A DNA stretch of 8,558 bases from Actinomycetes bacterium (GCA_023389545.1 JAEWEI010000169.1:1-8558), one strand, 5' to 3'; numbered from the stretch's first letter, positions 1 to 6,189 are shown. Notes: generated from the letters alone by a model not told the origin. Translations and numbers: made by a program.

Positions 1-144
1 TCGCGGTGGGGACAGGTTAGGACGTTCGGCGAGGGCGGCTGCGACGACCTGATTCGATGGGCCCGTGATCCACGTCGTCGGCTTCCCCTTCAGACCACGC
101 CTCGCCTGCGCGGGCGCATCGAGCAGCCTGACGGGGCGCCGCTC
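1..144. other. Upstream flank, no assignable gene
   Basis: No complete gene is visible. The reading frame of the first amidohydrolase stays open to the window edge, but it has no ATG, GTG or TTG codon before position 145. A second plus frame closes with TGA at 50-52 and could be the last 16 codons of an upstream gene; this is too short to judge. I see no convincing promoter. A GGGG at 133-136, eight bases before the GTG at 145, is the only Shine-Dalgarno-like element. Confidence 0.4.
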
Positions 145-1674
145 GTGAGCGCCCCCGGCGCCGGACCGCACGACGGACACGCAGGCGCCGACGCAGGCGC
201 GCTGCTGCTCGCCGGGGCGCGGCTCATCGGCCGGGACGAGCCCGTGGACGTGCTGCTGCGCGACGGGCGGATCTCCGCGCTCGGGCCGGCGGGCTCGCTG
301 CACGGCTCTCCGGCCGAGCGCGTGGACCTCGACGGGCGCACGCTCATGCCCGGCCTGTGGGACGCGCACACCCACCTCACCCAGTGGGCGTTGGCCCGCG
401 AGCGCCTCGACGTCTCGGCCGCGACGTCGGCCGCGCACGCCGTGCGGCTGGTCGTCGAGCGCCTCGCTGACCGGCCTCCCCGTCCCGGCACGGCCCTGAT
501 CGGCTACGGGTTCCGCGACGGCCTGTGGCCCGACACCCCTGCTGCTGCGCTGCTCGACGCTGTGGCCGGGTCGACGCCCGTCATCCTCGTCTCCGGGGAC
601 CTGCATTGCGCCTGGCTGTCCACCGCAGGCCTGGCCTACCTGGGTGTGGGCGGGCACCCCACGGGCGTGCTTCGCGAGGACGAGTGGCTGCCCGTCATGG
701 GCGAGGTCGACCGCGTGCCGGACGGCCTCGCCGACGCGCTCGTCGCCGAGGCCGTGCAGCATGCCGCCACCCTCGGCGTGGTGGGCGTCGTCGACCTGGA
801 GATCGCCGACAACGTGGACGTGTGGCGCCGCCGGTCCGCTGGGGCCGCACCCGCCGCACGGATCCGCGCCGGCGTGTGGGAGGCGTACCTGGACCACGTG
901 CTGCGCGAGGGTTTGCAGACCGGCGACCCACTCACCGCCGACGGGCTCGTCACGCAGGGGCCGTTCAAGGTCGTGACCGACGGCTCCCTGAACACCCGCA
1001 CCGCGTACTGCCACGACCCGTATCCCGGCGCCTCGGGCGCGCAGGCCCACGGCATCCTCGCGGTGCCCCCGGAGCGGCTTGTCCCGCTGCTCGAACAGGC
1101 CAACCGTCACGGCCTGCGCGTCGCCGTCCACGCCATCGGCGACGCCGCCAACACGCTCGCGCTCGACGCGTTCGCCGCCACGGGCGCACGTGGCGCCGTC
1201 GAGCATGCTCAGCTGCTCAGCGCCGCGGACGTGCGGCGCTTCGCAGAGCTCGACATCGTCGCCAGCGTGCAGCCCGAGCACGCGATGGACGACAGGGACG
1301 TCGCCGACAGGCACTGGGCGGGCCGCACCGGCCGGGCGTTCGCGTTCGGCGACCTGCACCGGGCGGGGGTGCGGCTGGCCCTCGGGTCGGACGCGCCCGT
1401 GGCGCCACTGGACCCGTGGACAGCCATCGACGCCGCCGTGCGACGGTCCCGCGACGAGCGCGAGCCGTGGCACCCCGAGCAGGCCATCGACCTCGACGCG
1501 GCGCTCGCCTCATCCGTGGACGAGCAGCCGCTGGGGCTGGCCGTCGGCGCACCGGCTGACCTCGCGGTGCTGGACGAGGACCCGCACCACCGGCTCGCCC
1601 GGGCGGGAACGGTGCGCGGGCTGCCGGTCGCGGGCACTCTCGTCGCCGGGCGGTGGACGCACCTGGCGCTCTGA
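145..1674 (+). CDS. Amidohydrolase family protein, YtcJ/NfdA-like (full-length paralogue)
   Basis: This is a 509-residue metal-dependent hydrolase of the amidohydrolase superfamily (TIM barrel), closest in motifs to the YtcJ / N-substituted formamide deformylase group. It probably hydrolyses an amide or formamide bond in the cytoplasm; the substrate is unknown. Visible motifs are the strand-1 metal site WDAHTHL (H75, H77), a family-typical GYGFRDGLWP block at 120-129, an SGDLHCAW segment at 150-157, FKVVTDGS with K275, HAIGD with H329, VEHAQ with H354, QPEHAM with H378 and LGSDAP with D416. The C-terminus ends in the small beta-sandwich typical of the superfamily (ADLAVLDEDP, about 471-480). 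Length fits the family. GTG 145 is chosen because it is the first start codon in the frame and the conserved domain begins about 20 residues later; the N-terminal 17 residues look disordered. No signal peptide is seen. It heads a same-strand run with its paralogue and an alcohol dehydrogenase. Confidence 0.88.
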   Translation: MSAPGAGPHDGHAGADAGALLLAGARLIGRDEPVDVLLRDGRISALGPAGSLHGSPAERVDLDGRTLMPGLWDAHTHLTQWALARERLDVSAATSAAHAVRLVVERLADRPPRPGTALIGYGFRDGLWPDTPAAALLDAVAGSTPVILVSGDLHCAWLSTAGLAYLGVGGHPTGVLREDEWLPVMGEVDRVPDGLADALVAEAVQHAATLGVVGVVDLEIADNVDVWRRRSAGAAPAARIRAGVWEAYLDHVLREGLQTGDPLTADGLVTQGPFKVVTDGSLNTRTAYCHDPYPGASGAQAHGILAVPPERLVPLLEQANRHGLRVAVHAIGDAANTLALDAFAATGARGAVEHAQLLSAADVRRFAELDIVASVQPEHAMDDRDVADRHWAGRTGRAFAFGDLHRAGVRLALGSDAPVAPLDPWTAIDAAVRRSRDEREPWHPEQAIDLDAALASSVDEQPLGLAVGAPADLAVLDEDPHHRLARAGTVRGLPVAGTLVAGRWTHLAL

Positions 1675-1680
1675 GTGATC

Positions 1681-1734
1681 GATGGGGCGTGAGCGCTCCG
1701 TGGGGCGTGAGCGCCCGATGGGGCGTGCCGCGCG
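1681..1734. repeat. 18-bp tandem repeat, three copies
   Basis: Three head-to-tail 18-base units start at 1681, 1699 and 1717 between the two amidohydrolase genes. The first two share TGGGGCGTGAGCGC exactly (1683-1696 and 1701-1714); the third keeps TGGGGCGTG (1719-1727) and then diverges. GCGCTC at 1693-1698 can pair with GAGCGC at 1709-1714 around a 10-base loop, so transcripts could fold here. No T-run follows, so I do not call it an intrinsic terminator. Confidence 0.85.
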
Positions 1735-1794
1735 CGGAACCGCGCAGACGGGCCGAACCGGGCAACGCCGTGCCAGAGTGGAGTGCGACCCGCT

Positions 1795-1832
1795 GCCCGG
1801 AGCCGACGAGGCCGCCCGGAGCCGACGAGGAC
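1795..1832. repeat. 19-bp direct duplication ahead of the second amidohydrolase
   Basis: Two adjacent 19-base units (1795-1813 and 1814-1832) differ at only one position; both contain GCCCGGAGCCGACGAGG. The second copy ends ten bases before the ATG at 1843. Each copy carries a purine-rich GACGAGG that resembles part of a ribosome binding site, and a further GAGGAG follows at 1833-1838. Confidence 0.85.
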
Positions 1833-1842
1833 GAGGAGCACG

Positions 1843-3066
1843 ATGGACGAGCTGCTGCTGACCAGGGCGCGGATCGCCAGCACGTCCCCCGACGGCGCCC
1901 AGGTCACCCGGCCCCACGGCGAGCCGGTCGACCTGCATGTGCGGGACGGCCGGATCGCCGCGATCGGGCCCGGGCTCGAGGCCACGGTGCGGCCCGCCGT
2001 CGAGCGGGTCGACGTGGGCGGCCGTGTGGTGCTGCCGGGCCTGTGGGACGCGCACGTCCACCTCGCCGAGTGGGCGCTCGCGCTGCACTCCGACGACACC
2101 GCCGCTGACGCCGCCGGCCCCGGAGTCTCGACCGAGGCCCTCGACGCGCTGATCGCGGAGGCGGCACAGGCGGCTGCGGCGCGCGGGATCGTCGGCGTCG
2201 TCGACTTCGACATCGCCGACAACCTGGCCGCGTGGCGTCGGCGCGTGGCAGCCGGGCACCGGTCGCTGCGCGTCGAGGTCGCCGTGTGGCCCGGCCACCT
2301 GGACCGTGTCATCGCCGAGGAGCTGCACAGCGGCGACGTCCTGGTCGGGACAGGCGGCCTGCTCACCATGGGCTCGCTCAAGATCATCGCCGACGGCACC
2401 CTCCGCACCCGCACCGCCTACTGCTTCGACCCGTACCCCGGGCTGGACGGCGAGAACGCCCGCGGTGTGCTGTCCGTCGCGCCGGGCGAGCTGTGGCTGC
2501 TCATGGCCCACGCGCACCGCAAAGGCCTGCGCTGCGCGATCCACGCCGTCGGCGACGCGGCGAACGCCGTCGCCCTCGACGCGTTCGAGGCCAGCGGCGC
2601 CCGCGGCAGCATCGAGCACGCGCAACTCGTCGACCCGGACGACATCCACCGGTTCGTGGACCTCGGCATCGTGGCCTCCGTGCAGCCCGAGCACGCGATG
2701 GAGGACAGGGACGTGGCCGACGAGGCCTGGGCCGGGCGCACCGACCGCGCCTACGCCTACGGGGCCCTCGCCGCCGCCGGGGTGCGCCTGGCGCTGGGAT
2801 CCGACGCGCCCATCGCGCCGCTCGACCCGTGGGCCGCGGTCGCCGCGGCCGTCACGCGCGCCCGCGACGGCCGCGAGCCGTGGCATCCCGAGCAGCGGCT
2901 GGAGCTGGAGACCGCGCTCGGCGCGTCGGTGCGCTCGCGCGTGGCGCCCGGCGAGGTCGCCGACCTGGTGGTGCTCGACACCGACCCGTGGGTGGCCGCC
3001 GATCTGCGGGACATGACAGTGGCGGCCACCCTGCTGGGCGGGCAGTGGACCTGGCAGGCGTGGTGA
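1843..3066 (+). CDS. Amidohydrolase family protein, short paralogue lacking an internal block
   Basis: This 407-residue amidohydrolase is a close relative of the preceding gene: in the block from H234 to P329, 70 of 96 aligned residues are identical. It retains WDAHVHL (H71, H73), SLKIIADG (K180), HAVGD (H234), IEHAQ (H259), QPEHAM (H284) and LGSDAP (D321), so the metal site looks complete. Between H73 and D121 it has 48 residues where the upstream copy has 140; the GYG..WP and D-x-H-x-A-W blocks typical of the YtcJ group fall in the missing part. The frame is intact, so it is a length variant and not an obvious pseudogene, but substrate choice or activity may differ. ATG 1843 is preferred over an in-frame ATG at 1783 because GAGGAG lies four bases upstream, the conserved domain starts at once (MDELLLTRARI), and the 19-bp repeat would otherwise be coding. 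Its stop overlaps the next start (GTGA). Confidence 0.85.
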   Translation: MDELLLTRARIASTSPDGAQVTRPHGEPVDLHVRDGRIAAIGPGLEATVRPAVERVDVGGRVVLPGLWDAHVHLAEWALALHSDDTAADAAGPGVSTEALDALIAEAAQAAAARGIVGVVDFDIADNLAAWRRRVAAGHRSLRVEVAVWPGHLDRVIAEELHSGDVLVGTGGLLTMGSLKIIADGTLRTRTAYCFDPYPGLDGENARGVLSVAPGELWLLMAHAHRKGLRCAIHAVGDAANAVALDAFEASGARGSIEHAQLVDPDDIHRFVDLGIVASVQPEHAMEDRDVADEAWAGRTDRAYAYGALAAAGVRLALGSDAPIAPLDPWAAVAAAVTRARDGREPWHPEQRLELETALGASVRSRVAPGEVADLVVLDTDPWVAADLRDMTVAATLLGGQWTWQAW

Positions 3067-4274
3067 GCCGGGACCCGGTCGCCGCGCCCGCCGACGCGCC
3101 CAAGCCTGTTGCCGTGCCCACCCGGCGGGCCGTGCCCGACGTGGCGGAGCCCGCCGCGGGCGAGCCGATGCGCGCCGTGGTCGTCACCGCGCACGGTGCG
3201 CCCGCCGAGGTGCGGATGACGCCCCGCCCCGCGTGCCCGCCGCACGGCGTCGTGGTGCGCGTCGCCGCCACCGGCGTGTGCCGCAGCGACTGGCATGCCT
3301 GGCAGGGCCACGACCCCGACGTCACGCTGCCGTTCACTCCCGGCCACGAGCTCGCCGGGACCGTCGTCGAGGCCGGGCCTGACGTGCGCGAGTGGACGCC
3401 CGGCGACGTGGTGACGGTGCCCTTCGTGTGCGCCTGCGGCGAGTGCGACGCGTGCCTGGCCGGCGAGCACCAGGTGTGCGAGCGGCAGACCCAGCCCGGG
3501 TTCACGCAGGACGGCTCGTTCGCGCAGTACGTCGCGCTGGACCACGCCGACGTCAACCTGGTCCGGCTGCCGCCCGGGCTCTCACCGGTCACTGCGGCGG
3601 CGCTCGGCTGCCGGTTCGCGACGGCCTACCGCGCGCTCACCGTGCACAGCCGGGTCCGGGCCGGGCAGTGGGTGGCCGTGCACGGCTGCGGCGGCGTGGG
3701 CCTGTCAGCCGTGCTGATCGCCGTGGCGGCGGGCGCCCGGGTGGTGGCCGTGGACGTCTCGCCGGAGGCGCGGGCGGCAGCGGCGCGGCTCGGCGCGGAG
3801 GTGACGATCGGGCCCGATGATGACGGAGCCGACGGCCCTGCCCATGCCGATGGCCCTGCCGATGCCCTCGCCGGCGCCGATGCTGACGCGCGGGCCGATG
3901 CCGTCGCCAAGGCGGTGCGGGCCGTCACCGGCGGCGGCGCCCACGTGTCCCTCGACGCCCTCGGCTCCGCCCCGACGGCACGGGCCTCCGTCATGGGCCT
4001 GCGCCGGCGCGGGCGGCACGTGCAGGTGGGCCTGCTGCTCGGCGGCGCCACACGGGTGCCGATGGACCGGGTCGTGGCGTGGGAGCTCGAGCTGTACGGC
4101 AGCCACGGCATGGCCGCCCACGAGTACGCGGCGATGCTCGCCCGGGTGGTCGCCGGCGAGCTCGACCTGGACAGGCTGGTGGGCGCGGTGATCGGGCTCG
4201 ACGAGGTGCCCGCAGCGCTCGCGGCGATGAGCGGGCCGTCAGCCCAGCCGGGCATGACCGTCGCGGTGCCCTGA
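3063..4274 (+). CDS. Zinc-dependent medium-chain alcohol dehydrogenase
   Basis: This 403-residue protein is a zinc-binding medium-chain dehydrogenase that should oxidise an alcohol to an aldehyde or ketone (or the reverse) with a nicotinamide cofactor in the cytoplasm. Catalytic zinc ligands are visible in TGVCRSD (C73), PGHELAG (H95, E96) and GCRF (C183). The structural zinc lobe has C125, C128, C131 and C139. The Rossmann motif GCGGVG is at 208-213 and an acidic residue ends the next strand (VVAVDVS, D231), which favours NAD over NADP. GTG 3063 overlaps the preceding stop, suggesting translational coupling. The family core starts at MRAVVV (ATG 3168), so the first 35 residues are an Ala/Pro-rich extension; 33 of those 35 codons end in G or C, which supports their being translated, but 3168 remains possible. 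Residues 257-280 are a repeat-derived Asp/Ala-rich loop not usual in the family. The neighbours suggest it acts on the product of the amidohydrolases. Confidence 0.87.
   Translation: MSRDPVAAPADAPKPVAVPTRRAVPDVAEPAAGEPMRAVVVTAHGAPAEVRMTPRPACPPHGVVVRVAATGVCRSDWHAWQGHDPDVTLPFTPGHELAGTVVEAGPDVREWTPGDVVTVPFVCACGECDACLAGEHQVCERQTQPGFTQDGSFAQYVALDHADVNLVRLPPGLSPVTAAALGCRFATAYRALTVHSRVRAGQWVAVHGCGGVGLSAVLIAVAAGARVVAVDVSPEARAAAARLGAEVTIGPDDDGADGPAHADGPADALAGADADARADAVAKAVRAVTGGGAHVSLDALGSAPTARASVMGLRRRGRHVQVGLLLGGATRVPMDRVVAWELELYGSHGMAAHEYAAMLARVVAGELDLDRLVGAVIGLDEVPAALAAMSGPSAQPGMTVAVP
3831..3902 (+). repeat. In-frame period-18 repeat inside the dehydrogenase gene
   Basis: Four consecutive 18-base units start at 3831, 3849, 3867 and 3885. 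Units 1 and 2 agree at 16 of 18 positions; units 3 and 4 keep mainly the last half (GCCGATGCC or one change from it). The period is a multiple of three, so the array encodes hexapeptides DGPAHA, DGPADA, LAGADA and DARADA, forming an acidic, low-complexity loop in the cofactor-binding domain. Confidence 0.85.
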
Positions 4275-4307
4275 GGGTGGGACGGCGGTGCCCCGAGGTT
4301 CGCGGGG

Positions 4308-4322
4308 TAGCGTCGTCCGCCG
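4308..4322 (+). promoter_or_regulatory. Candidate leaderless promoter (-10) of the NUDIX gene
   Basis: TAGCGT at 4308-4313 matches the actinobacterial TANNNT -10 consensus and is followed by 8 bases before the GTG at 4322, so +1 would fall on or next to the start codon. No good Shine-Dalgarno lies in the usual window before the GTG. No clear -35 box is visible, which is common for such promoters. This is inferred from pattern and spacing only. Confidence 0.45.
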
Positions 4323-4771
4323 TGACCGAACCGCGTGTGCTGGACGACCCGAGCCTGCTGAGCAACCCGACCCTCATCGTCGCCGCCGTCTGCTTCCAGG
4401 CCGTCGACGGCCGGATCCTCACCGTCCGCAAGCGCGGCACCTCGCATTTCATGCTGCCCGGCGGCAAGCTCGAGCCCGGCGAGGCGCCTGACCAGGCCGC
4501 GCGACGCGAGATTCACGAGGAACTCGGCATCCGCCTCGACCCGGAAGACCTCACGCTGCTCGGCACGTGGCGCACAGACGCCGCGAACGAGCCCGACACG
4601 GACCTGGTCGGCACCGTCTACGTCGCCCCGCTGCGCGGTGAGCCGGCCGCCGCCGCCGAGATCGCCGAGCTCCGCTGGGTGCGGGTCGTGGACGGTGTGG
4701 CGGAGGACGGCAGCCCCCTGGCGCCGCTGCTGCGCGAGCGCGTGGTCCCCGCCCTGGCAGAGCTCGCCTGA
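4322..4771 (+). CDS. NUDIX hydrolase
   Basis: This 149-residue single-domain protein hydrolyses a nucleoside diphosphate linked to another group, such as an oxidised dNTP, a dinucleotide polyphosphate or a nucleotide sugar; the exact substrate cannot be told. The Nudix box GX5EX7REUXEEXGU is complete at residues 48-70, with E54, R62, E63, E66 and E67 in place, preceded by the usual HFMLPGG (42-48). The rest is the family alpha/beta core with the common LRWV segment near the C-terminus. GTG 4322 is chosen because it directly follows a TANNNT box and the domain starts about 17 residues in; longer in-frame versions would run into the dehydrogenase gene. It lies 47 bases after the dehydrogenase and converges on the lipoprotein gene, so it is probably a separate housekeeping unit and not part of the catabolic set. 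Confidence 0.88.
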   Translation: MTEPRVLDDPSLLSNPTLIVAAVCFQAVDGRILTVRKRGTSHFMLPGGKLEPGEAPDQAARREIHEELGIRLDPEDLTLLGTWRTDAANEPDTDLVGTVYVAPLRGEPAAAAEIAELRWVRVVDGVAEDGSPLAPLLRERVVPALAELA

Positions 4772-4807
4772 GGCCAGCGCCGCGACGACGCCGGGGGGGC
4801 GGCCGGG

Positions 4808-5347
4808 TCAGTGCCCGGGCGCCGTGACGCAGCCGCCGTCGGCGATCTGCCCGGTGGCGTCCATCTCGGCGCCTCCGTCGCTCGCCGAACCCACCAGGCA
4901 CCCACCCGGCACGGAGACGATGACCGTCACAACGGTGAGGTCGTCGATGTGGCTCTCGTCCGCGGTGACCTGCTGCTCGTCGAATCCGGCATCCTCCAGC
5001 GAGCGCGTCACGGCGACGGCGCTGAGCTCGGCGGCGGGCACGCCAGCCAAGGCATCCTGCGCCGCTTGCCTGCGCGGTTCGAGGTCTCTCCGTTCGGCGT
5101 CCGAGAGCTCCCGGCGCTGCCGGTAGGCCTCGTTCTGCTGCATGGAGAACTCGCCGTCGTAGGGGATGCAGTCCGTTGGCGTCGGCTGGTCCTGGGCGAC
5201 GGGACAGGCGGCGGTGGGGGTGGGCGTGGGCGCCGCGGAGTCCTGCCCGGCGCCGCTCGCGCTCACGAGGCCGGCGCAGCCCGCGAGTGTGAGCCCGACG
5301 ACCAGCGCGGCCGGTATGGCACGGGTATGCGGATCGGACCACGGCAT
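4808..5347 (-). CDS. Secreted lipoprotein of unknown function
   Basis: This 179-residue protein has a type II signal peptide: a short N-terminus with R9, a hydrophobic stretch (about 10-23) and the lipobox LAGC with C24 as the lipidated cysteine. It should be anchored on the outer face of the cytoplasmic membrane. After the anchor comes a Ser/Ala/Pro/Thr-rich linker (about 29-47, including PTPTPT). The folded part includes a charged, helix-prone stretch (about 70-100, rich in Gln, Glu and Arg) and a C-terminal region with VTVIVSVPGGC. Besides C24 there are four cysteines (48, 60, 150, 173), an even number that could form two disulfides. I do not recognise the family. ATG 5347 is chosen because AGGGAG lies 9 bases upstream and the signal peptide begins directly; the frame is open further upstream, but that stretch reads as Arg-rich and non-natural. 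It is transcribed alone, convergent with the NUDIX gene. Confidence 0.82.
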   Translation of the reverse strand: MPWSDPHTRAIPAALVVGLTLAGCAGLVSASGAGQDSAAPTPTPTAACPVAQDQPTPTDCIPYDGEFSMQQNEAYRQRRELSDAERRDLEPRRQAAQDALAGVPAAELSAVAVTRSLEDAGFDEQQVTADESHIDDLTVVTVIVSVPGGCLVGSASDGGAEMDATGQIADGGCVTAPGH

Positions 5348-5356
5348 GCGCCTCAT

Positions 5357-5362
5357 CTCCCT
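5357..5362 (-). promoter_or_regulatory. Ribosome binding site of the lipoprotein gene
   Basis: Read on the minus strand this is AGGGAG, 9 bases before the ATG whose first base is 5347. It sits almost on top of an in-frame ATG two codons upstream, so it supports the downstream ATG as the start. Confidence 0.6.
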
Positions 5363-5499
5363 GATGATGCGGGGTGGAAGGCGCTGGGGCACGTGCTCAC
5401 GCCGGACCGAGACGCAGTCGTGACCAGACCGATGCGGTGGACGGCGCTGACTCTGTCGCTCTCGTCGGACACCGATTGTCGACCTTGATCGGCACCATC

Positions 5500-5538
5500 C
5501 GGGCTGAGGTCGGGCTGAGTGTCGCCGAGAAGCGACAC
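5500..5538. repeat. Direct repeat plus perfect 7-bp inverted repeat
   Basis: CGGGCTGAG occurs at 5500-5508 and 5511-5519, an 11-base step close to one helical turn. It runs into GTGTCGC (5519-5525), a six-base loop, and GCGACAC (5532-5538), which are exact reverse complements. No T-run follows on either side, so a protein binding site is more likely than an intrinsic terminator. Confidence 0.55.
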
Positions 5539-5574
5539 CAAGGGGCGGTCCCGACGAGCCCTCAATAGAGACCA

Positions 5575-5613
5575 CCCTTGACAATATTTCCTGTCAGGGC
5601 ATACCTTCGAGCC
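5575..5613 (+). promoter_or_regulatory. Leaderless promoter and operator of the ArsR-type regulator operon
   Basis: A consensus -35 box TTGACA (5578-5583), an 18-base spacer and a -10 box TACCTT (5602-5607) are followed by only six bases before GTG 5614, so transcription should start at or beside the start codon. The palindrome TGACA-N8-TGTCA (5579-5596) covers the -35 box and spacer, and pairing extends outward with one mismatch (CCCTTGACA against TGTCAGGG). This is the expected position for an autorepressor site. No Shine-Dalgarno is present before GTG 5614. Confidence 0.7.
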
Positions 5614-6189
5614 GTGGACGACATTCGAGTACTCACTGACGCCGCCGTCGTCGAAGTAGCGCTCGCTCCCATTCGGGCCTCGATCCTCGATGCCTTGGCT
5701 GAACCTGGGTCAGCGGCATCCATCGCGGCGTCGGTCGGGTTGACCCGTCAGAAGGTGAACTACCACCTGAAGGCACTGGCGGCGCATGGACTGGTCGAGG
5801 CGGCTGGCGAGCGCGCATGGGGCGGCATCACCGAGCGTTACGTGCAGCGCTCGGCTCGACACCTGATCGTCGCCCCGGACGTGCTCGAGGGCAAAGTCCC
5901 GGACCCGAACGAGATGGCTGATCGCCTCTCGGCTGCGTACCTGGTGGCGGTGAACTCTCGGACGGTGTCCGAGGTCGGATCGATGACCAGGGACGCGGCG
6001 GCCGGGACGCGGGTGCCAACCCTGACTGTTGACACGGTGATCGGGTTCAAGTCTCCCGAGGATCGCGCCACCTTCGCGGCCGAGCTGCAATCGGCCGTCG
6101 CCGAACTGGCCGCCCGATATCACCACGATGACGGACGACCCCACCGCCTCACCGTCTCGTCGTACCCCAAACCCAGGGAGGACTCATGA
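5614..6189 (+). CDS. ArsR-type winged helix-turn-helix transcriptional regulator
   Basis: This 191-residue DNA-binding protein has an N-terminal winged helix-turn-helix and a C-terminal region of about 110 residues. The helix-turn-helix is visible at about 14-62: a first helix in ALAPIRASILDALAE, a turn through AASIAASVGL, and a recognition helix in TRQKVNYHLKAL followed by HGLVEAAGE and the wing. There are no cysteines and no ELCVCDL-like metal site, so metal sensing is unlikely. It is longer than classical ArsR proteins (about 100-120 residues); the extra domain may receive a signal or dimerise. GTG 5614 is chosen because an upstream in-frame TTG (5578) is itself the -35 box; the leaderless promoter places +1 at the GTG. 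Its stop overlaps the next start (ATGA). ArsR-type regulators next to SRPBCC genes are a frequent pairing and usually repress their own operon. Confidence 0.85.
   Translation: MDDIRVLTDAAVVEVALAPIRASILDALAEPGSAASIAASVGLTRQKVNYHLKALAAHGLVEAAGERAWGGITERYVQRSARHLIVAPDVLEGKVPDPNEMADRLSAAYLVAVNSRTVSEVGSMTRDAAAGTRVPTLTVDTVIGFKSPEDRATFAAELQSAVAELAARYHHDDGRPHRLTVSSYPKPREDS
6175..6181 (+). promoter_or_regulatory. Ribosome binding site of the SRPBCC gene
   Basis: AGGGAGG ends four bases before ATG 6186 and lies inside the last codons of the regulator. It fixes the start and shows that the second gene has its own strong initiation site in the overlapping operon. Confidence 0.7.

Larger units (their letters stand above)
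5348..5613. other. Divergent intergenic region
   Basis: These 266 bases separate the minus-strand lipoprotein from the plus-strand regulator operon. They hold the lipoprotein ribosome binding site, a direct repeat of CGGGCTGAG (5500-5508 and 5511-5519), a perfect inverted repeat (5519-5538), and the regulator promoter with its palindrome (5575-5607). I see no convincing promoter for the lipoprotein and no small gene with a credible start and coding bias. Confidence 0.6.

Noticed and set aside
1881..2160. Frameshift or pseudogene explanation for the short amidohydrolase
   Set aside because: The frame is continuous, the flanking motifs align in phase, and the remaining sequence keeps its conserved residues and codon bias. 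A clean in-frame length difference explains it better.
1510..2886. Long minus-strand open frame (458 codons) opposite the amidohydrolases, with another at 1209-2414
   Set aside because: It is antisense to two well-supported enzymes with intact motifs, spans the intergenic repeats, and shows no recognisable domain. Long antisense frames are expected at this GC content.
2232..3062. Upstream part of the long plus-strand frame that contains the dehydrogenase
   Set aside because: It overlaps the short amidohydrolase in another frame and reads as Arg-rich, low-complexity protein. Only the part from 3063 onward has family motifs.
3626..4516. Minus-strand open frame of 296 codons opposite the dehydrogenase and NUDIX genes
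   Set aside because: It reads as Ser/Ala/Thr/Pro-rich sequence without motifs, antisense to two recognised enzymes.
4772..4807. Bidirectional terminator between the convergent NUDIX and lipoprotein genes, with a seven-G run at 4793-4799
   Set aside because: I found no good stem with a T-run on either strand. The G-run alone is not evidence of a terminator.
5348..5584. N-terminal extension of the lipoprotein back to 5584
   Set aside because: The extension would bury the signal peptide 80 residues inside the protein and overlap the promoter of the divergent operon; AGGGAG supports ATG 5347.
5578..5613. TTG 5578 as an earlier start of the ArsR-type regulator
   Set aside because: The TTG is the first triplet of the -35 box, and the extra 12 codons cover the promoter. 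GTG 5614 fits a leaderless start.
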